Shown: positions 1 to 9,065, counted from the first letter of the stretch. The stretch: 28,816 nt of DNA from Candidatus Troglogloeales bacterium (GCA_005239595.1 SBBT01000149.1:1-28816); one strand, 5' to 3'. Notes: generated from the letters alone by a model not told the origin. Translations and numbers: made by a program.

Positions 1-411
1 GAGCATCAGGAGGTTTTGGCTTGCGACCATGCAGAGTAATACAAAGGTCGAAAGGGAAAGCAGGGCGTGAAACCGGGCCTGTCCGCTGTCCTGCTGCATG
101 TAACGAACGGAAAAGAGGAAGACAAGAAAACCGATGACGGAAATGAGTGCCATCATCACGGCGGCCAGCCGGTCGATATACAAGCCGAACGAGAAAAGGC
201 TACCTGATACAAAAAGCGGAATCTGAATCGGCGCCGCACCGGTCGCGCCAACGGCATAGAGTGTAAAGAACGAGACCCCGATCCCCACGACTTGAGCGAA
301 TGTGGCAATCGAGTATGCCCTCCGACCGATTAAGCCTTCCAAAAGGCCGACGGTTAAGGCTGCCAGGAGCGGCGCAAGCGGTATTAGTAATGGAGCGTAT
401 GCGGGTATCAT
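1..411 (-). CDS. NuoL-like proton-conducting membrane subunit, MpsA/DabB type (partial)
   Basis: Open for 137 codons from an ATG at 411 to the left edge, so the C-terminal part is missing. The start has a strong GGAGGAG ribosome site about 8 bases upstream. The product begins with hydrophobic segments (residues about 5-20, 30-50, 70-92 and 108-136) and a central stretch typical of the NuoL/MrpA family: a basic Arg-Tyr-Met segment, then an acidic/Gly turn and an 'ALLSLSTFVLL' helix with 'SQNLLML'. In complex I these subunits pump protons or Na+. The neighbouring gene encodes an MpsC (DUF2294) protein, which argues for the stand-alone MpsA/DabB type that partners a DUF2309 protein (MpsB/DabA) in bicarbonate uptake and membrane-potential generation. 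That partner, if present, would lie beyond the left edge. A complex I NuoL or hydrogenase subunit is the alternative. Confidence 0.75.
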   Translation of the reverse strand, partial: MIPAYAPLLIPLAPLLAALTVGLLEGLIGRRAYSIATFAQVVGIGVSFFTLYAVGATGAAPIQIPLFVSGSLFSFGLYIDRLAAVMMALISVIGFLVFLFSVRYMQQDSGQARFHALLSLSTFVLLCMVASQNLLML

Positions 412-478
412 CCGTTGATCTCCTCCAAAACTCTTTTTATTCAGAGGGGGATGCTGTCCTCCCGCTCTTTTTTTAGTC

Positions 479-517
479 AAAAAAAAAGCCGACTCTTCTC
501 AAACCAGAGCCGGCTTA
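479..517 (-). terminator. Rho-independent terminator after the mpsC-like gene
   Basis: Read on the minus strand, an 11-base arm (517-507) pairs with 497-487 with one G-U wobble across a 9-base loop, and is followed directly by a run of ten T. It lies about 95 bases after the stop of the mpsC-like gene and 68 bases before the mpsA/dabB-like start. It could therefore end the purE-purK-mpsC message or reduce read-through into the next gene. Confidence 0.8.
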
Positions 518-612
518 AAGCCCAACCGATCCTCTCTTCAGGACCCTTCAGGCTATCTTCCGTATGTAGTGATTAAGCCCCACCGCAAGATTCCACGTCA
601 AGAAAAATAATT

Positions 613-1005
613 TCAGTATCTCTTTCCCAGATTTTCATTCAGGGTGAAAATAATAACCCTTTCCCCTGTTTTGGTGCTGATATCGGTATGCAGGCTGATG
701 ACCTTCAGACCGGTGACCTTCTCAATGACCTCGGTCAACAGCTCTCTGGCCTGTTCAAGAAGACTGGAACGGACCCTCTTAATGAGAGGGGCTCCCTCCG
801 GATTTTTTGCGAGCTGCTGTTCGGCCAGGGTCAGCACCCCCTTCAAGCGAATGAGAATCATGTCATCGATAATATAGGCCCGGGTCTCCATGGGGCCCCG
901 GCCCATATATTCCTTCTCAAATTGGATGATGGCATTGGCGATCTCCGCCTCCATCTGCCCTTTGGTCTTCTCCATCTTCTCCTTAATTCCAGAGACACTA
1001 TTCAT
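613..1005 (-). CDS. MpsC/DUF2294-family protein
   Basis: A 130-residue soluble protein matching the pattern of the DUF2294 (MpsC) family: an N-terminal helix rich in Glu/Lys, 'FEKEYMGRGP', a strand with 'MILIRLKGVLTLAE', and a C-terminal 'GLKVISLHTDIST..ERVIIFTL'. In Staphylococcus, MpsC is the third component of MpsABC, a system tied to membrane potential and CO2/bicarbonate supply; its biochemical role is not settled. Its ATG overlaps the purK stop by 4 bases, so translation is probably coupled to purK. Immediately downstream lies an MpsA/DabB-like membrane subunit, which supports the assignment. A terminator follows. Family call is fairly confident; function in this organism is inferred. 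Confidence 0.75.
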   Translation of the reverse strand: MNSVSGIKEKMEKTKGQMEAEIANAIIQFEKEYMGRGPMETRAYIIDDMILIRLKGVLTLAEQQLAKNPEGAPLIKRVRSSLLEQARELLTEVIEKVTGLKVISLHTDISTKTGERVIIFTLNENLGKRY

Positions 1006-2162
1006 TCAGTGTCTTTTGGTTGGGTCCTTTCCAGAATTGCTCTGACCCGGCATGCTTTTTCCATGGCACTCTGCGGGTCTGAATCGGCAATCGTCACATG
1101 TCCCATTTTTCTTCCCTCTTTGATCAATTCTTTTCGGTAATGACAAACCCGTGCACCGGGGATCGCGAGAAGCTCATGGAGCGGACCGGGCGACTTCAGG
1201 GCGGCAATCTCGTGGCCTAAAATATTGACCATCACCGCCGGGGAGAGGAGATGTGGCGGCACGAGCGGGAGGCCGCAGAGAATCCGGACCTGCTGCTCGA
1301 ACTGGGAGACGGTGCAGACGTCCATGCTGTAGTGGCCGGCGTTATGCGGGCGAGGGGCGATTTCATTAATGAGGAGTTCGCCGTTCTCCACCAGGAACAT
1401 CTCGATGCAAAAAACCCCGACGCCATTCAGAGCAGTGATCACATCGGTTGCCAGGGCGGTCGCTTTGCATGCCAGCGCCGGATCGATCTCGGCAGGAACC
1501 TGGCTGAGACGAAGGATTCCCTTCTCATGAACGTTGTCGGTCACCGGGTAGGCGTTGAACGCGCCCTGATCGTTCCGGGCGACGATGACGGAGATCTCCT
1601 TGAGGTACGGCACCCGTTTCTCTACGATCCATCCGGCGGGGCAGGGCTGAAGCTGTTGCGACAGAGCCGCGACCTCCTCGGGGCAATTCAGCGGCCATTG
1701 GCCGTGCCCGTCGTATCCCGCGTTCGCCGTCTTGCAAATGACCGGAAGGGCCAGCTCTTCCACCATTTTATGAAGCTCGGAGAGATGCGTCACTGCCAAA
1801 AACGGCGTGACCGGAAAACATTTCTCCGCGAGAAAGCTTTTTTCGGAAACCCGATTTTGAAGGAGGCGTAAAACCCCGCTCCCAGGCCGGACGGGGAGCT
1901 TGGCTTCGATCGCTTCGACCAGAGAAATTGGGATGTTCTCCCATTCATAGGTGGCCGCGTCGCTCTGGCTTAAAAATAATTGAAGGCCTTGCGGGGCGTC
2001 AAAAGGCAGGGCGACAAATCGGTCGGCCCATGCGCCGGCGGGGGCCGCCGGATCAGGATCCCAAATGGTTACCTGGTAGCCGAGCCGCCTCGCGGCGACC
2101 GCGAAGAAAGTCCCGAGCTGCCCTCCCCCCAGAATTCCGAGTTTTTGCCCGCCGACCATCAC
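1002..2162 (-). CDS. purK: N5-carboxyaminoimidazole ribonucleotide synthase PurK
   Basis: ATP-grasp enzyme of de novo purine synthesis that makes N5-CAIR from AIR, ATP and bicarbonate. The 386-residue length fits. Visible features are the N-terminal 'LGILGGGQLG' nucleotide-type motif (about residues 8-17), the ATP-grasp core around 'PVICKTANAGYDGHGQW' and 'WIVEKRVPYLKEISVIVAR', and the metal/active-site 'EMFLVENGELLINEIAPRPHNAGHY'. The start at 2162 is GTG followed at once by ATG (2159), and either could be used. purE ends two bases upstream, and purK overlaps the mpsC-like gene by 4 bases, so purE-purK-mpsC look like one operon. PurK is one of few enzymes using free bicarbonate, which makes the neighbouring carbon-uptake-type genes notable. 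Confidence 0.95.
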   Translation of the reverse strand: MMVGGQKLGILGGGQLGTFFAVAARRLGYQVTIWDPDPAAPAGAWADRFVALPFDAPQGLQLFLSQSDAATYEWENIPISLVEAIEAKLPVRPGSGVLRLLQNRVSEKSFLAEKCFPVTPFLAVTHLSELHKMVEELALPVICKTANAGYDGHGQWPLNCPEEVAALSQQLQPCPAGWIVEKRVPYLKEISVIVARNDQGAFNAYPVTDNVHEKGILRLSQVPAEIDPALACKATALATDVITALNGVGVFCIEMFLVENGELLINEIAPRPHNAGHYSMDVCTVSQFEQQVRILCGLPLVPPHLLSPAVMVNILGHEIAALKSPGPLHELLAIPGARVCHYRKELIKEGRKMGHVTIADSDPQSAMEKACRVRAILERTQPKDTE

Positions 2163-2163
2163 G

Positions 2164-2667
2164 CTACGCGCCTTCTAACACCAATCGGGTCTGCAGGGCG
2201 CGGTACTTCAAAAGCGCGTCGCGGACATCGGAATATTTCAGCGCCAGAATTTCGGCCGCCAGCAGCGCGGCGTTCTCCGCTCCGCCGATCGCCACCGTCG
2301 CGACCGGAATGCCCTTCGGCATCTGAACGATTGAAAGGAGCGAATCCATCCCCCGGAGATTTTCCGTCGGGATCGGGACTCCGATGACTGGAAGATGGGT
2401 CTTCGCCGCAATCATGCCGGGAAGATGGGCCGCCCCTCCCGCCCCTGCAATAATCACCTCAATTCCCCTCCCCTCGGCGGTTTCGGCATACCTGAACATC
2501 TGATCGGGCGTCCGGTGGGCCGAGACCACCTTCAGTTCATTTGAAATACCGAGGTCCTTCAGCAGCGCTTCCGCTTTTTCCAACACCGGGAAATCGCTTT
2601 TGCTTCCCCCCACAATTCCGACCAGCGCCCCTTTCGTCCTGATCGCTTTTTTCTCTTGTTTCGGCAT
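2164..2667 (-). CDS. purE: N5-CAIR mutase PurE (class I)
   Basis: Converts N5-CAIR to CAIR, the step after PurK; a paired PurK identifies this as the class I mutase rather than an AIR carboxylase. The 167-residue protein has the expected landmarks: 'GGSKSDFPV' (about 20-28), the catalytic-histidine motif 'SAHRTPDQ' (His51), and 'AGAGGAAHLPGM' with His81. The first 13 residues are a short basic extension. The ATG at 2667 follows an AGGAAG ribosome site. It is the first gene of the minus-strand run purE-purK-mpsC. Confidence 0.96.
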   Translation of the reverse strand: MPKQEKKAIRTKGALVGIVGGSKSDFPVLEKAEALLKDLGISNELKVVSAHRTPDQMFRYAETAEGRGIEVIIAGAGGAAHLPGMIAAKTHLPVIGVPIPTENLRGMDSLLSIVQMPKGIPVATVAIGGAENAALLAAEILALKYSDVRDALLKYRALQTRLVLEGA

Positions 2668-2754
2668 CTCTCTTCCTGTTCATCCTCCGCTCTTTTTAGT
2701 CAAAACATAAGCTGACGCATGCAGCCAGTGTTCCGGTTGTTGGAACATTTCGTC

Positions 2755-2784
2755 ATTTTGCATCAGGCCACACCGTTAGGTCAA
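2755..2784 (-). promoter_or_regulatory. Possible sigma70-type promoter for purE
   Basis: On the minus strand TTGACC (2784-2779) is followed after 18 bases by CAAAAT (2760-2755), about 90 bases before the purE start. A 6-bp hairpin with arms TGTTCC/GGAACA lies in the would-be leader (2729-2747). The -10 match is weak, and the rest of the 192-base gap between czcA and purE shows nothing else I can name. Confidence 0.25.
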
Positions 2785-2859
2785 TCTTTCAGTTGAGGCA
2801 ACGATGAAGTCATTAAATCAATTTAATCTGTTCCGGCCCCTATCCACAGATTGAGAGGT

Positions 2860-5800
2860 TCAATCTACGCCTTCGTTTACGTTCTCTTTCGCGTGGAAGA
2901 TGTGGTAGAGCACCGGCAGTACCAGCAATGTCAGTGCCGTGGAGGAGAGAATCCCGCCGATCACCACCGTCGCGAGCGGGCGCTGCACCTCCGCCCCACT
3001 TCCCACCGCAAGTGCCATGGGAACAAATCCGAGGGAAGCGACGAGCGCCGTCATCAAAACCGGACGAAGACGTGTCATCGCGCCGTTGAAGATGGCCTGA
3101 TCCAAAGAGTGACCTTCTGAACGAAGCGTATTGATGAAAGAAATCATCACCAGCCCGTTGAGCACCGCGACTCCGGAAAGCGCAATGAAGCCAACCCCCG
3201 CCGAAATGGACAACGGAATGCCCCGCAGCCAAAGCGCCGCGACCCCGCCGGTGAGGGCGAGCGGCACGCCGGTGAAAACCAAAAGGGAATCTTTGACGGT
3301 TCCAAATGTGACAAACAGCAGGAGAAAGACCAGCAGGAGAGCGACGGGCACCACAATTTTCAGGCGATTTGAGGCAGAGATCATCTGCTCAAACTGCCCT
3401 CCCCATGCGGTCCAATAGCCCGCCGGAATCGTTACACGCTCCTCTATCGTTTGCTGGGCCTCCTCCACGAACGATCCGATGTCGCGCCCTCGCACATTGA
3501 CCGTCACCACCACGCGACGCTTGCCATTCTCCCGGCTGATCTGATTCGGGCCCGGGGCGACATTGAAATCCGCCACGGCGCCGAGGGGGAGGTAAGCCGC
3601 GACGGTTCGACCTTCAGAAAGAAGAGCGGCGACCTGTCGGGTCTCTACCTGTCCGGTTTGAGGAAGAGGAACGGGGATTCGCTTTAATGCCTCAATTCTG
3701 CCGCGCATCTCCTCCGGCAGGCGGACGATTAGATCAAAGCGCCGGTCCCCCTCAAAGATCTGACCCGCTTCTTTTCCCCCGATGGCAATTTGAACCACCT
3801 CTTGAACGTCGAAGAGATTCAGGCCGTACCGGGCCATCTCCTTCCGGTTCATCTGGATCGTCAGGACCGGCAGGCCGGTCACCTGCTCCACCTTGACATC
3901 GGAAGCACCGGGGATTTTCTCCAGGACATCCACAATCTCCTGGCCGGTCCTGAGAAGGATGTCCATGTCATCGCCAAAGACCTTCACCGCCACGTCGCTT
4001 CGGACCCCTGCGATCAGCTCGTTAAACCGCATCTGAATCGGTTGGGTGAACTCGTAATTATTCCCCGGAATTTTTTTGACCTCCGCTTCGAGCGCCCGGA
4101 CTAAATCGGCCTTGGACCGGTTCGGGTTCGGCCATTCCGACCTCGGCTTTATCATGATATAGTTATCGGCGACGCTCGGAGGCATCGGGTCGGTGGCGAT
4201 ATCCGACGTCCCGAGTTTGGCGAAGATCGTCTCCACCTCCGGGAACTCTTTGATCTTCTGCTCTAAGACATATTGCATCTCGATCGCCTGTGAGAGGCTG
4301 GTCCCAGGTATGCGCAAGGCATGCATCGCAATGTCCCCCTCATCGAGGCTCGGGATGAATTCGCTCCCCATCCGGGATGCAACCCATCCGGTCAACATAA
4401 TGAGCAGGGCTGCAGCCGTCACCACCCATGTCCTGTTTCGAAGCGAGAGGTTCAACAAAGGGGAGTAGGCCTTCTTGGCCCATCGGACCAGGATATTTTC
4501 TTTTTCGGAAAGCTTTCCGGAAAGCAAAAGCGCCACCGCGGCGGGGACAAAGGTCACGGAAAGAATCATCGCGCCGAGCAGCGCGGCGATGACAGTGAAG
4601 GCCATCGGGATGAACATCTTCCCCTCGACACCGGTGAGGGTCAAAATCGGCAGGTAAACGATCATGATAATCAGCTCGCCGAACAGGGTTGCCCTCCTAA
4701 CCTCCTTGGAGGCCTCAAAGACCACATCAAATCTCTCGGCGCGGGTCAGAAGCCGTCCCCGGCTATGCTGCTCTTCCGACAGCCGGCTGATGCAGTTTTC
4801 AACGATAATAACGGCGCCGTCGATGATGATCCCGAAGTCGAGGGCACCTAAGCTCATGAGATTGGCACTCACCTTATTGCCGACCATGCCGGTAATCGTA
4901 AAGAGCATCGATAAAGGGATGACCAGCGCCGTAATCAGAGCGGCCCGGATATTCCCCAAAAAGAGAAAGAGGATCGCGACGACCAGCAGCGCCCCTTCCA
5001 TCAGATTTTTTTTGACCGTCTCAATGGTGGCATCGACCAGCGTGGTCCGGTCATAAACCGTCTTGGCGACGACGCCTCCCGGAAGGGTCCGGTTGATCTC
5101 CGCCATTTTTTCAGCGACTTTTTGAGAGACCGTCCGGCTGTTCTCGCCGATCAACATGAAGATCGTGCCCAATACGACCTCTTTTCCATTTTCGGTGGCG
5201 GCGCCGGTCCGTAGCTCTTTTCCGAGAAGCACCTCCGCCACGTCTTTGATGTAGACAGGAACCCCTTGCCGATTTCCGAGAATGATCTGCCGGATATCCT
5301 CCAGGTCGGCCACCTGGCCAGGTGCCCGGATCAGGTACTGCTCGCCGCGATGCTCAATGTATCCCGCGCCGACATTGGCATTGTTCTTTCCGAGGGCCTC
5401 AATGATGTCATGGAAGGTCAATCCATAAGAGATCAATTTCTCCGGATACGGGGTGACGTGAAACTGCTTCTCATATCCGCCGACGGTGTTGACGTCGGTA
5501 ACCCCCGGAATATTTCTGATCTGCGGCTTGACGATCCAGTCCTGTATCGTTCTCAAGTCGGTCGGGGTATAGGAGGTACCGTCCGGTTGTTTCGCCCCTT
5601 CTTTCGCCTCGACAGTCCACATGAAGATCTCGCCGAGGCCGGTGGCGATCGGTCCCATCGTCGGCTCAATTCCCGGCGGAAGATTCCCTTTGGCCTCCTG
5701 AATCCGCTCATTCACCAACTGCCGCGCAAAATAGATATCGGTCCCGTCCTCGAAAATGACGGTCACCTGCGAGAGACCATAGCGGGAGATCGACCGGGTC

Positions 5801-6042
5801 TCCTTCAAATGGGGAAGCCCCGCCATGACCGTTTCAATGGGGAAGGTGATCCGCTGTTCGGCCTCTACAGGGGAGAAACCCGCCGCCTCGGTATTGATCT
5901 GAACCTGGACATTGGTAATATCGGGCACCGCGTCGATCGGAAGGCGCTGGTAATTGTAGACCCCCAACACAGCAACCGCCAACGTTACCATCAGGATGAG
6001 CCATCGCTGTCGGATGGAGAACTTCAGGATTCGTTCAAGCAT
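2860..6042 (-). CDS. czcA: Heavy-metal efflux RND pump, CzcA type
   Basis: A 1060-residue inner-membrane proton/cation antiporter of the HME-RND family. It opens with a cytoplasmic helix and first membrane span (about residues 14-31), then the porter segment beginning 'YQRLPIDAVPDITNVQVQI'. Membrane span 4 carries the diagnostic motif with Asp402, Asp408 and Glu415, matching in spacing and numbering the residues that define Zn/Co/Ni-exporting CzcA pumps. Cus-type Cu/Ag pumps lack this motif. A second porter domain starts after 'GSEFIPSLDEGDIA', and the C-terminal spans end near residue 1050. The ATG at 6042 has AGGAGA upstream and lies 26 bases after czcB. It is the last gene of the leader-czcC-czcB-czcA operon. 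Metal choice is inferred from the motif only. Confidence 0.95.
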   Translation of the reverse strand: MLERILKFSIRQRWLILMVTLAVAVLGVYNYQRLPIDAVPDITNVQVQINTEAAGFSPVEAEQRITFPIETVMAGLPHLKETRSISRYGLSQVTVIFEDGTDIYFARQLVNERIQEAKGNLPPGIEPTMGPIATGLGEIFMWTVEAKEGAKQPDGTSYTPTDLRTIQDWIVKPQIRNIPGVTDVNTVGGYEKQFHVTPYPEKLISYGLTFHDIIEALGKNNANVGAGYIEHRGEQYLIRAPGQVADLEDIRQIILGNRQGVPVYIKDVAEVLLGKELRTGAATENGKEVVLGTIFMLIGENSRTVSQKVAEKMAEINRTLPGGVVAKTVYDRTTLVDATIETVKKNLMEGALLVVAILFLFLGNIRAALITALVIPLSMLFTITGMVGNKVSANLMSLGALDFGIIIDGAVIIVENCISRLSEEQHSRGRLLTRAERFDVVFEASKEVRRATLFGELIIMIVYLPILTLTGVEGKMFIPMAFTVIAALLGAMILSVTFVPAAVALLLSGKLSEKENILVRWAKKAYSPLLNLSLRNRTWVVTAAALLIMLTGWVASRMGSEFIPSLDEGDIAMHALRIPGTSLSQAIEMQYVLEQKIKEFPEVETIFAKLGTSDIATDPMPPSVADNYIMIKPRSEWPNPNRSKADLVRALEAEVKKIPGNNYEFTQPIQMRFNELIAGVRSDVAVKVFGDDMDILLRTGQEIVDVLEKIPGASDVKVEQVTGLPVLTIQMNRKEMARYGLNLFDVQEVVQIAIGGKEAGQIFEGDRRFDLIVRLPEEMRGRIEALKRIPVPLPQTGQVETRQVAALLSEGRTVAAYLPLGAVADFNVAPGPNQISRENGKRRVVVTVNVRGRDIGSFVEEAQQTIEERVTIPAGYWTAWGGQFEQMISASNRLKIVVPVALLLVFLLLFVTFGTVKDSLLVFTGVPLALTGGVAALWLRGIPLSISAGVGFIALSGVAVLNGLVMISFINTLRSEGHSLDQAIFNGAMTRLRPVLMTALVASLGFVPMALAVGSGAEVQRPLATVVIGGILSSTALTLLVLPVLYHIFHAKENVNEGVD

Positions 6043-6068
6043 GGGGCTTCTCCTCTTTGATGGTCACC

Positions 6069-7616
6069 TTAATGGTCGTGGGTCGCCCCGGACTTACCGA
6101 GATCGGCCTTCAAAACAAAGCTGTTCCGGGTGGCATATTTCTCTCCGGCAGCGAGACCGGATACCACCTCCACCCACTTCCCGTCTCTCCGTCCCAACTC
6201 CAAGGGACGGGCTTCAAACTGATTGCCATATTGGACAAAGACGACATCCCAGTCACGGAAGGTCTGGAGGGCATCAGCCAACACAGCGACCGGCACCGGC
6301 ACCTCTTCTTGGAACAGCTCGACCGTGACGAAAAGGCCGGGACGCCAGAGCCCTTTTGGATTCGGGATGTCGACATGGGCCGCGGCGGCACGGGACTGCC
6401 CGCCAATCAGCGGCCCAAGATACGACACCTTCCCTGTCGCCGAAAGCCCCAACTCTTTTGATCGCACCGCCACCTTTTGACCCACCCGGACGGCCCACAA
6501 GTCCTTGGCATAAACCGTGATTTCCCCCCATACGGTTGAAAGATCGGCGACGACGAAGATGTCGGCATCCTCTTTAATCGCTTCGCCGACCGAAACCCGT
6601 TTTTCGATAACGATTCCATCCTGCGGGGCTCTCAATTCATAACGTGTGAGTGTTCCCTCACCAAACGGAGCCCGAAGCTGATGTTGGATCACCTCTCCTT
6701 CCGGCTCGATTGCAAGCAGGGAGAGGTCGGCGCGCGAAAGTCCCAGCGCCAGCAGCTTCTGCTCGGAGGCTTGCCTGGCAATCTCGGCTTCTTCCAGATG
6801 ATGGCGGGCGGCCAGGTAATCCTGCTCGGGCGAGATCTTTTTCTTCCAAAGGCTTTCCTCCCTTACGAAAGAAGCCTGGGAAAATTCAAGACGGTGTACC
6901 GATTCCATATACTCGGTTTTTGCCTCCGCCAGCTCGCGGCTGTCTATGACGGCGATGAGTTCTCCCTTCCTGACTTTATCCCCCAGGTTTTTATGGACCT
7001 CTACCACAACTCCCGAGAGCCTGGGAACGACATGCGCCACCTTATTTTTGTTGAGCCCAATCTCGCCCGGAAGCTCCAGGATGGTTTTCATCCGGACAGG
7101 CCCCGAAGTCTGAATTTCAATCCCTGCGGCAGCCACCGCTTCAGGGGCCATCTCCACTCTTCCTTCAACCTGGGAGTATTCCCATTGGTAGGACTGCCCC
7201 TTCCATTCTGCGGCGACCCTTACATCAAAGGAGTGCGGCTCTTCAACGACTTTGTCGCCGTGGAGGTAATCCCCCTCCTTTTGGAAGCGAATTTCATCGA
7301 CCCTTCCACCCAGCCGGTGCAGCACGATATCGAGTTTAACCTCATTCGGATCAATCGGTTTTCCCTCCTCATACGAGTAGATTCGAAACTGCGGCGGCAC
7401 CCCCTTCTCGTAAATTGTCACCTCGACCTGAAAGCCGTCCTTGGAGAGGAGTTTTCCCCTATGAGGCCCCTTGACCACCTCGGCGGCCTCTTTCTCTTCC
7501 GATCTCCCATGAGGATCTCTCTCCATCGATGTTCTCTCTGTGCGCAACGTGAGAAATGCCACGACGATCCCCATCAACAAGGTGACGATGATCGGCGTTG
7601 TAATTCCTGTTTTCAT
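6069..7616 (-). CDS. czcB: RND periplasmic adaptor, CzcB type
   Basis: A 515-residue membrane-fusion protein that bridges the inner-membrane pump and the outer-membrane channel. It has an N-terminal signal/anchor helix (about 6-24). An extra periplasmic domain of about 130 residues follows, opening with 'GPHRGKLL' as in CzcB proteins. Then come barrel and lipoyl segments ('VVEVHKNLGDKVRKGELIAVID'), an alpha-hairpin (about 230-290), and the second lipoyl half with 'RAPQDGIVIEKRVSVGE'. The C-terminus ends in His-Asp-His, possibly metal-touching. The ATG has AAGGAG 8 bases upstream and lies 14 bases after the czcC stop. Confidence 0.92.
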   Translation of the reverse strand: MKTGITTPIIVTLLMGIVVAFLTLRTERTSMERDPHGRSEEKEAAEVVKGPHRGKLLSKDGFQVEVTIYEKGVPPQFRIYSYEEGKPIDPNEVKLDIVLHRLGGRVDEIRFQKEGDYLHGDKVVEEPHSFDVRVAAEWKGQSYQWEYSQVEGRVEMAPEAVAAAGIEIQTSGPVRMKTILELPGEIGLNKNKVAHVVPRLSGVVVEVHKNLGDKVRKGELIAVIDSRELAEAKTEYMESVHRLEFSQASFVREESLWKKKISPEQDYLAARHHLEEAEIARQASEQKLLALGLSRADLSLLAIEPEGEVIQHQLRAPFGEGTLTRYELRAPQDGIVIEKRVSVGEAIKEDADIFVVADLSTVWGEITVYAKDLWAVRVGQKVAVRSKELGLSATGKVSYLGPLIGGQSRAAAAHVDIPNPKGLWRPGLFVTVELFQEEVPVPVAVLADALQTFRDWDVVFVQYGNQFEARPLELGRRDGKWVEVVSGLAAGEKYATRNSFVLKADLGKSGATHDH

Positions 7617-7630
7617 TTTATGACTCCTTA

Positions 7631-8977
7631 TTATTTCATCACCGGGATTTCCTGAACCGCGTCCAACCGTTGCCCAATCAACCGTTCCACATCGGCCACC
7701 GCCTGGTGGTAGTCGGTCAACGCGCGAAGCAATTGCGACCGGGAACCAAAGAAGGTCCGCTGCGCGTCGAGAACATCCAGAAGGCTGAACTTCCCCAGGC
7801 GATACCCTTCGTTCACCGCCTCAAATGCTGTTTTCGCTCCGGGAAGAACCGTCTCTTCCAAAGAGGTCACCTCACCATATGCCGTGGAGAGGGCGCCGTG
7901 GGCCTCGGCGAGCAAGGTGGCGACCCTCACCTCGGCGGCCCGCCGCTCCTCTTCTGCTCTTGTCAGCCGGAAGCGCGCCTCTTCGGTTCCCCCCTGATTC
8001 CGGTTAAATAACGGAAGAGGGATGGAGAGACCCACGACGAAGACGTTGTCTCCCGACGTGTTGTATCGCCTGACTCCTCCCGTCATGGTGATGTCCGGAA
8101 TGGCCCTCAACTTTTCCATGTCGACGAGCGTCTGACGTTGCGAGATCTCAGCCGCCCATCGGGCAAGGTCCGGATTCCGGGAGAGATGGCGGGCCAGTTG
8201 AGGAAGCGAAGGGATCGTGGAGACAGGACCGAGATCCCCCTGGCCCCTCGCAAAGAGGGGGGCGGTGCTTCCCCAGGTCGCGGCCAGGCGCTTGCGAGAG
8301 GCATCCCATTCCCGTCTGGCCCGTTCCAACTCGATCCGGGTGGAGGAGAGGGCGACATTCGCCTTCGTCTCTTCGACAGGGGAGACCTTCCCCGCCTTCA
8401 CCCTTTCAGAAACGATTTTTGCTACCTGCTCCGCCAGCTGTACCGTTTCCTCCATGAGCGCCAGCTGCTGTTGCGCTCCCAAAACATCAATAAAGGCCTG
8501 AGAAACCCGCGTTGCGACATCGATCCGTTTGGCTTCATAATCCCATCCCGCCAGATCGCGCGTGAACGAGGCGATCTCCCTCCTTTTGGACCGCTTCCCT
8601 CCCAACTCAATCAACTGGCTGAGTTGGAGGGTCGTCTCCGGCTGGCGGACGGCTTCAATCTCCGCATCGATCACCGGGTTGGGAAGAAGCCCGGCCTGAA
8701 GCGTTGCAGCCTCGCGGGCGCGGACTTCCCATGAGAAAGCCTGAAGCTCCGGGTTCTTCATTAACGCCAGCGTCAGGGCTTGCCGCAACGTGACCGTCCC
8801 GGCTGGTTCTTCTATTTCATTTTGTGTCGCTTTTTCCTGTTTGGCGGGAGGACGAGACGCGGGGAGATCGCTCCCAAGTGGGCGGGACCATGGAAAAGCG
8901 GTATCTAAACGGTCGGTGGCGCAACCGACAAGCCCAAATAGCAGCACGACGCCTAAAATAAGTCTTTTTGAATACAT
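7631..8977 (-). CDS. czcC: Outer-membrane efflux channel, CzcC/TolC family lipoprotein
   Basis: A 448-residue TolC-family outer-membrane factor. Residues 1-19 form a lipoprotein signal with a lipobox ending 'GLVGC', so the mature protein should be acylated at Cys19. Two outer-membrane-efflux repeats follow: the first begins near 'TLRQALTLALMKNPELQAFSWEVRAREA' and the second near 'LARHLSRNPDLARWAAEIS'. Each ends in long heptad-rich helices, and 'YRLGKFSLLDVLDAQRTFF' is the typical late motif. The ATG at 8977 has GGAGGAT 7 bases upstream. It is the first structural gene of the efflux operon. Confidence 0.92.
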   Translation of the reverse strand: MYSKRLILGVVLLFGLVGCATDRLDTAFPWSRPLGSDLPASRPPAKQEKATQNEIEEPAGTVTLRQALTLALMKNPELQAFSWEVRAREAATLQAGLLPNPVIDAEIEAVRQPETTLQLSQLIELGGKRSKRREIASFTRDLAGWDYEAKRIDVATRVSQAFIDVLGAQQQLALMEETVQLAEQVAKIVSERVKAGKVSPVEETKANVALSSTRIELERARREWDASRKRLAATWGSTAPLFARGQGDLGPVSTIPSLPQLARHLSRNPDLARWAAEISQRQTLVDMEKLRAIPDITMTGGVRRYNTSGDNVFVVGLSIPLPLFNRNQGGTEEARFRLTRAEEERRAAEVRVATLLAEAHGALSTAYGEVTSLEETVLPGAKTAFEAVNEGYRLGKFSLLDVLDAQRTFFGSRSQLLRALTDYHQAVADVERLIGQRLDAVQEIPVMK

Positions 8978-9025
8978 GAAATCATCCTCCGAAAAATTCT
9001 TATTCCGTAGAGAAGCAACACGTGG

Positions 9026-9065
9026 CGTCTCTACCGGCTACCGTCTCGGGTCAAAATAGAGACGG
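9026..9065 (-). promoter_or_regulatory. Two mutually exclusive hairpins ahead of czcC
   Basis: The 115-base gap between the His-rich leader gene and czcC contains one arm (9057-9065) that can pair either with 9041-9047 (7 bp) or with 9026-9033 (8 bp, CGTCTCTA with TAGAGACG). Shared-arm alternatives are a layout seen in attenuators. There is no T-run after either helix, so this may be only an RNA-stability or processing element. Confidence 0.3.

Noticed and set aside
2838..2847. Single DnaA-box-like sequence (CTATCCACA)
   Set aside because: One near-match without a cluster, AT-rich unwinding region or dnaA gene does not support an origin here.
5266..6060. 264-codon plus-strand ORF opposite czcA
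   Set aside because: It is an antisense shadow of a strongly conserved pump gene; long antisense frames are common in GC-rich coding DNA.
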